From: an uncultured Prevotella sp.
GTDB lineage: Bacteria > Bacteroidota > Bacteroidia > Bacteroidales > Bacteroidaceae
Assembly: GCA_900315635.1 (NCBI GenBank)
Contig: OMZV01000010.1
Span: forward strand, 1 to 64,000
DNA: 64,000 nt
Direction: 5' to 3'
The translations under genes were made by a program, and so were the position numbers. This document shows positions 62,408 through 64,000 of the stretch, one piece after another. The number at the start of each line of letters is the position of its first letter. The first letter of the stretch is position 1. The notes beneath the pieces are model-generated. The model did no database searches. It was not told the DNA's origin and saw only the letters and a program-made list of their open reading frames with translations.

Positions 62408-63937
62408 TTAATCCTCGTCATCGTCGAAGCGGCGGCCTTTGCCACCACGGCGGTCCTTGCCTCCGAAACGCTTGCCGTCACCGAAACGCTTGCCACCCTT
62501 GTCTCCGAAACGTTTGCCCTTCTTGAAAGAGCGGTCGTCATCATCGTGGTCACGGAACTTGTTCTTGTAACCCTCCTTCGACCGGCTGAAATGGTGCTCA
62601 TCATCATGGCGGCCGATGCGTGGACGGCGACCGTCAGGCTCCTTGAACGAGTGGAACTTAAAGCTGCGGATGTCGCCTTCCTCATTGTTCTCCTCCTCAT
62701 CGAGGCGCTGCTTGAACTCACGGTTCTTCTTGAAACGGTGCTTCTGCGCCATCTCCTTCTTCTCCTCGTCGGTCTTGACGATGCCACCCTCGTGGCGGAA
62801 GTCCTTCATGTTGCCATCGAAGAGGACGTACTTGTGGAACTCGCACTCCAGCGAGCCATTATAAAGAGGTATCTTGATTGACGGCTTCAAGCCGATGGCA
62901 CGGAAACACTCCTCACGATAGGAGAGAACCCACGCCTCATTGCCCTTGAACGCATTCTTGAAACGCTCGCCGATCATGCGGTAAGTGCCAAGGAGATTGT
63001 CGGTTGAGATGCGCTCACCATAAGGAGGGTTCATCACGATGATGCTCTTCTCCTTCGGCTGTGTGAAGTCCTTGAAGTCCTGCTGATCGATGGTTATATC
63101 CTTCGACAGACCTGCTGCCTTGACATTCAGTCGTGCCGTATTGACAGCCTTCATGTCGACATCGTAGCCATAAATATGATGTGTGAACTCACGCTCCTGT
63201 GAGTCATCGTTGTAAATCTCGTCGAAGAGGTCGGCATCGAAGTCAGGCCATTTCTCGAAGGCGAACTCCTTACGGAACACGCCCGGCGAGATGTTGCGTG
63301 CTATGAGCGCAGCCTCGATAGGAATAGTACCAGAGCCGCACATCGGGTCGATGAAGTCGGTCTCGCCGCGCCAGCCTGTCATAAGAATCATTCCTGCTGC
63401 TAGCACCTCATTCAGCGGAGCCTCGACCGACTCCTGGCGGTAGCCACGGCGATGCAGACTCTCACCTGACGAGTCGAGTGACAATGTGGCATCATCCTCG
63501 GCAATATGAATGTTCAGACGAATGTCAGGATTCGAAACAGAGATGTTCGGGCGTTTGCCGGTATTTTCGCGGAACTGGTCGACGATGGCGTCCTTGACCT
63601 TGTATGTCACGAACCGTGAGTTGCGGAAATCATCGGAGTAGACCACTGAGTCGACCGAGAAAGTCTTGCCCGGCAGAATATACTTGCTCCAGTCGATCTT
63701 GCGCACCTCGTTGTACATGTCCTCGGCAGAGCGTGCCTTGAAGCGGGCTATAGGCTTCAGTATTCGTATTGCCGTGTGCAACTGGAAGTTGGCACGGTAC
63801 ATCATTTCCTTGTTTCCGGTGAACGACACCATTCGGCGTCCTATCTCAATGTTGTTGGCGCCAAGCTCCGTGAGCTCCTGTGCCAGCACCTGCTCAAGTC
63901 CCATGAAGGTCTTGGCGATAATTTGGAATTCTTCCAT
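62408..63937 (-). CDS. THUMP-domain class I RNA methyltransferase (RlmL-N-terminal/UPF0020-like)
   Basis: 509 residues from the ATG at 63937 (MEEFQIIAKTFMG); the longer frame lies in repeat DNA. N-terminal THUMP region (about 40-150), then Rossmann methyltransferase with FIDPMCGSGTIPIEAALIAR and IVMNPPYGERIS (NPPY, base-targeting N2/N6 type). Close to 23S rRNA m2G methylases. The last ~100 residues are unusual: basic and acidic low-complexity with KRFGDKGGKRFGDGKRFGG and RRGGKGRR-type RNA-binding repeats, ending DDDED. Confidence 0.88.
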   Translation of the reverse strand: MEEFQIIAKTFMGLEQVLAQELTELGANNIEIGRRMVSFTGNKEMMYRANFQLHTAIRILKPIARFKARSAEDMYNEVRKIDWSKYILPGKTFSVDSVVYSDDFRNSRFVTYKVKDAIVDQFRENTGKRPNISVSNPDIRLNIHIAEDDATLSLDSSGESLHRRGYRQESVEAPLNEVLAAGMILMTGWRGETDFIDPMCGSGTIPIEAALIARNISPGVFRKEFAFEKWPDFDADLFDEIYNDDSQEREFTHHIYGYDVDMKAVNTARLNVKAAGLSKDITIDQQDFKDFTQPKEKSIIVMNPPYGERISTDNLLGTYRMIGERFKNAFKGNEAWVLSYREECFRAIGLKPSIKIPLYNGSLECEFHKYVLFDGNMKDFRHEGGIVKTDEEKKEMAQKHRFKKNREFKQRLDEEENNEEGDIRSFKFHSFKEPDGRRPRIGRHDDEHHFSRSKEGYKNKFRDHDDDDRSFKKGKRFGDKGGKRFGDGKRFGGKDRRGGKGRRFDDDED

Positions 63938-63972
63938 TAATTCAAAATTCAAAGTTCAAAATTCAAAATTAT
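63935..63972. repeat. AT-rich tandem repeat at the methyltransferase start
   Basis: AATTCAAAATTCAAAGTTCAAAATTCAAAATT directly adjoins the start codon (positions 63941-63971, quoted here in parts: AATTCAAA, GTTCAAA, ATTCAAAATT). Same family as at 7377 and 56940. Confidence 0.65.
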
Positions 63973-64000
63973 GATTACTCATGCATTTCACAAAATCCAA

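Overview
The window looks like chromosomal core sequence of a member of the Bacteroidales, most probably Prevotella or a close relative. Many intergenic regions carry the Bacteroidetes promoter pair (TTTG, about 19-20 bp, TAnnTTTG), and Shine-Dalgarno sequences are largely absent. The gene set is typical of the group: an ilv cluster carrying an acyl-ACP thioesterase, a DUF2723 protein, an OmpH/Skp lipoprotein, an ExbB/ExbD module, and S9 peptidases beside housekeeping genes. No prophage, plasmid or CRISPR locus is visible. The only mobile DNA is the last ~95 bp of a group II intron at the left edge.

Layout. 1-95: 3' end (D5/D6) of a group II intron. 255-6595 (+): branched-chain amino acid cluster ilvD-ilvB-ilvN-thioesterase-ilvC, with ilvC having its own promoter. 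6719-9941 (-): TRIC-like channel, D-2-hydroxyacid dehydrogenase, rarA, initiator tRNA. 10213-10803 (+): TetR regulator with two palindromic sites around its promoter. 10874-23878 (-): MFS transporter, S9 peptidase, yidC, pyrG, a HAD protein, then an exopolysaccharide initiation/export set (Wzc-like kinase, rfbA, phosphoglycosyl transferase). 24059-31936 (+): unknown protein, a zapB-like/zapA/rny operon, phosphohexomutase, and a DUF2520/KdsC-like/Maf/FemAB-like run. 32237-35317 (-): gdhA and pepD. 35394-46741 (+): a small membrane protein, OmpH, gyrA, three related TPR proteins, a DEAD-box helicase with a variant motif II, serC, serA. 46961-63937 (-): Lrp regulator, two exbD, a 4-TM protein, exbB, Na+/solute symporter, queG, polysaccharide deacetylase, DUF2723 giant, DedA-like and another membrane protein, purD, DPP-IV-like peptidase, and an rRNA methyltransferase-like protein with a basic tail.

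Functionally this is biosynthesis (Ile/Val/Leu, Ser, Glu, CTP, purines), envelope biogenesis (YidC, OmpH, EPS, ExbBD, peptidases) and information processing (gyrase, RNase Y, RarA, helicase, tRNA, QueG). The most unusual content is between genes. Arrays of ~22-bp units, most with dyad symmetry, occur at three loci. A GGGGAGG/CCTCCCC inverted-repeat family with a conserved GGCTTGGTGGGG flank occurs at four loci. Short AT-rich tandem repeats abut gene ends. A ~320-bp spacer is packed with small palindromes. I did not find a convincing new multi-gene defence or biosynthetic system. The 22-bp arrays and the three-TPR/helicase run are the best candidates for something undescribed.
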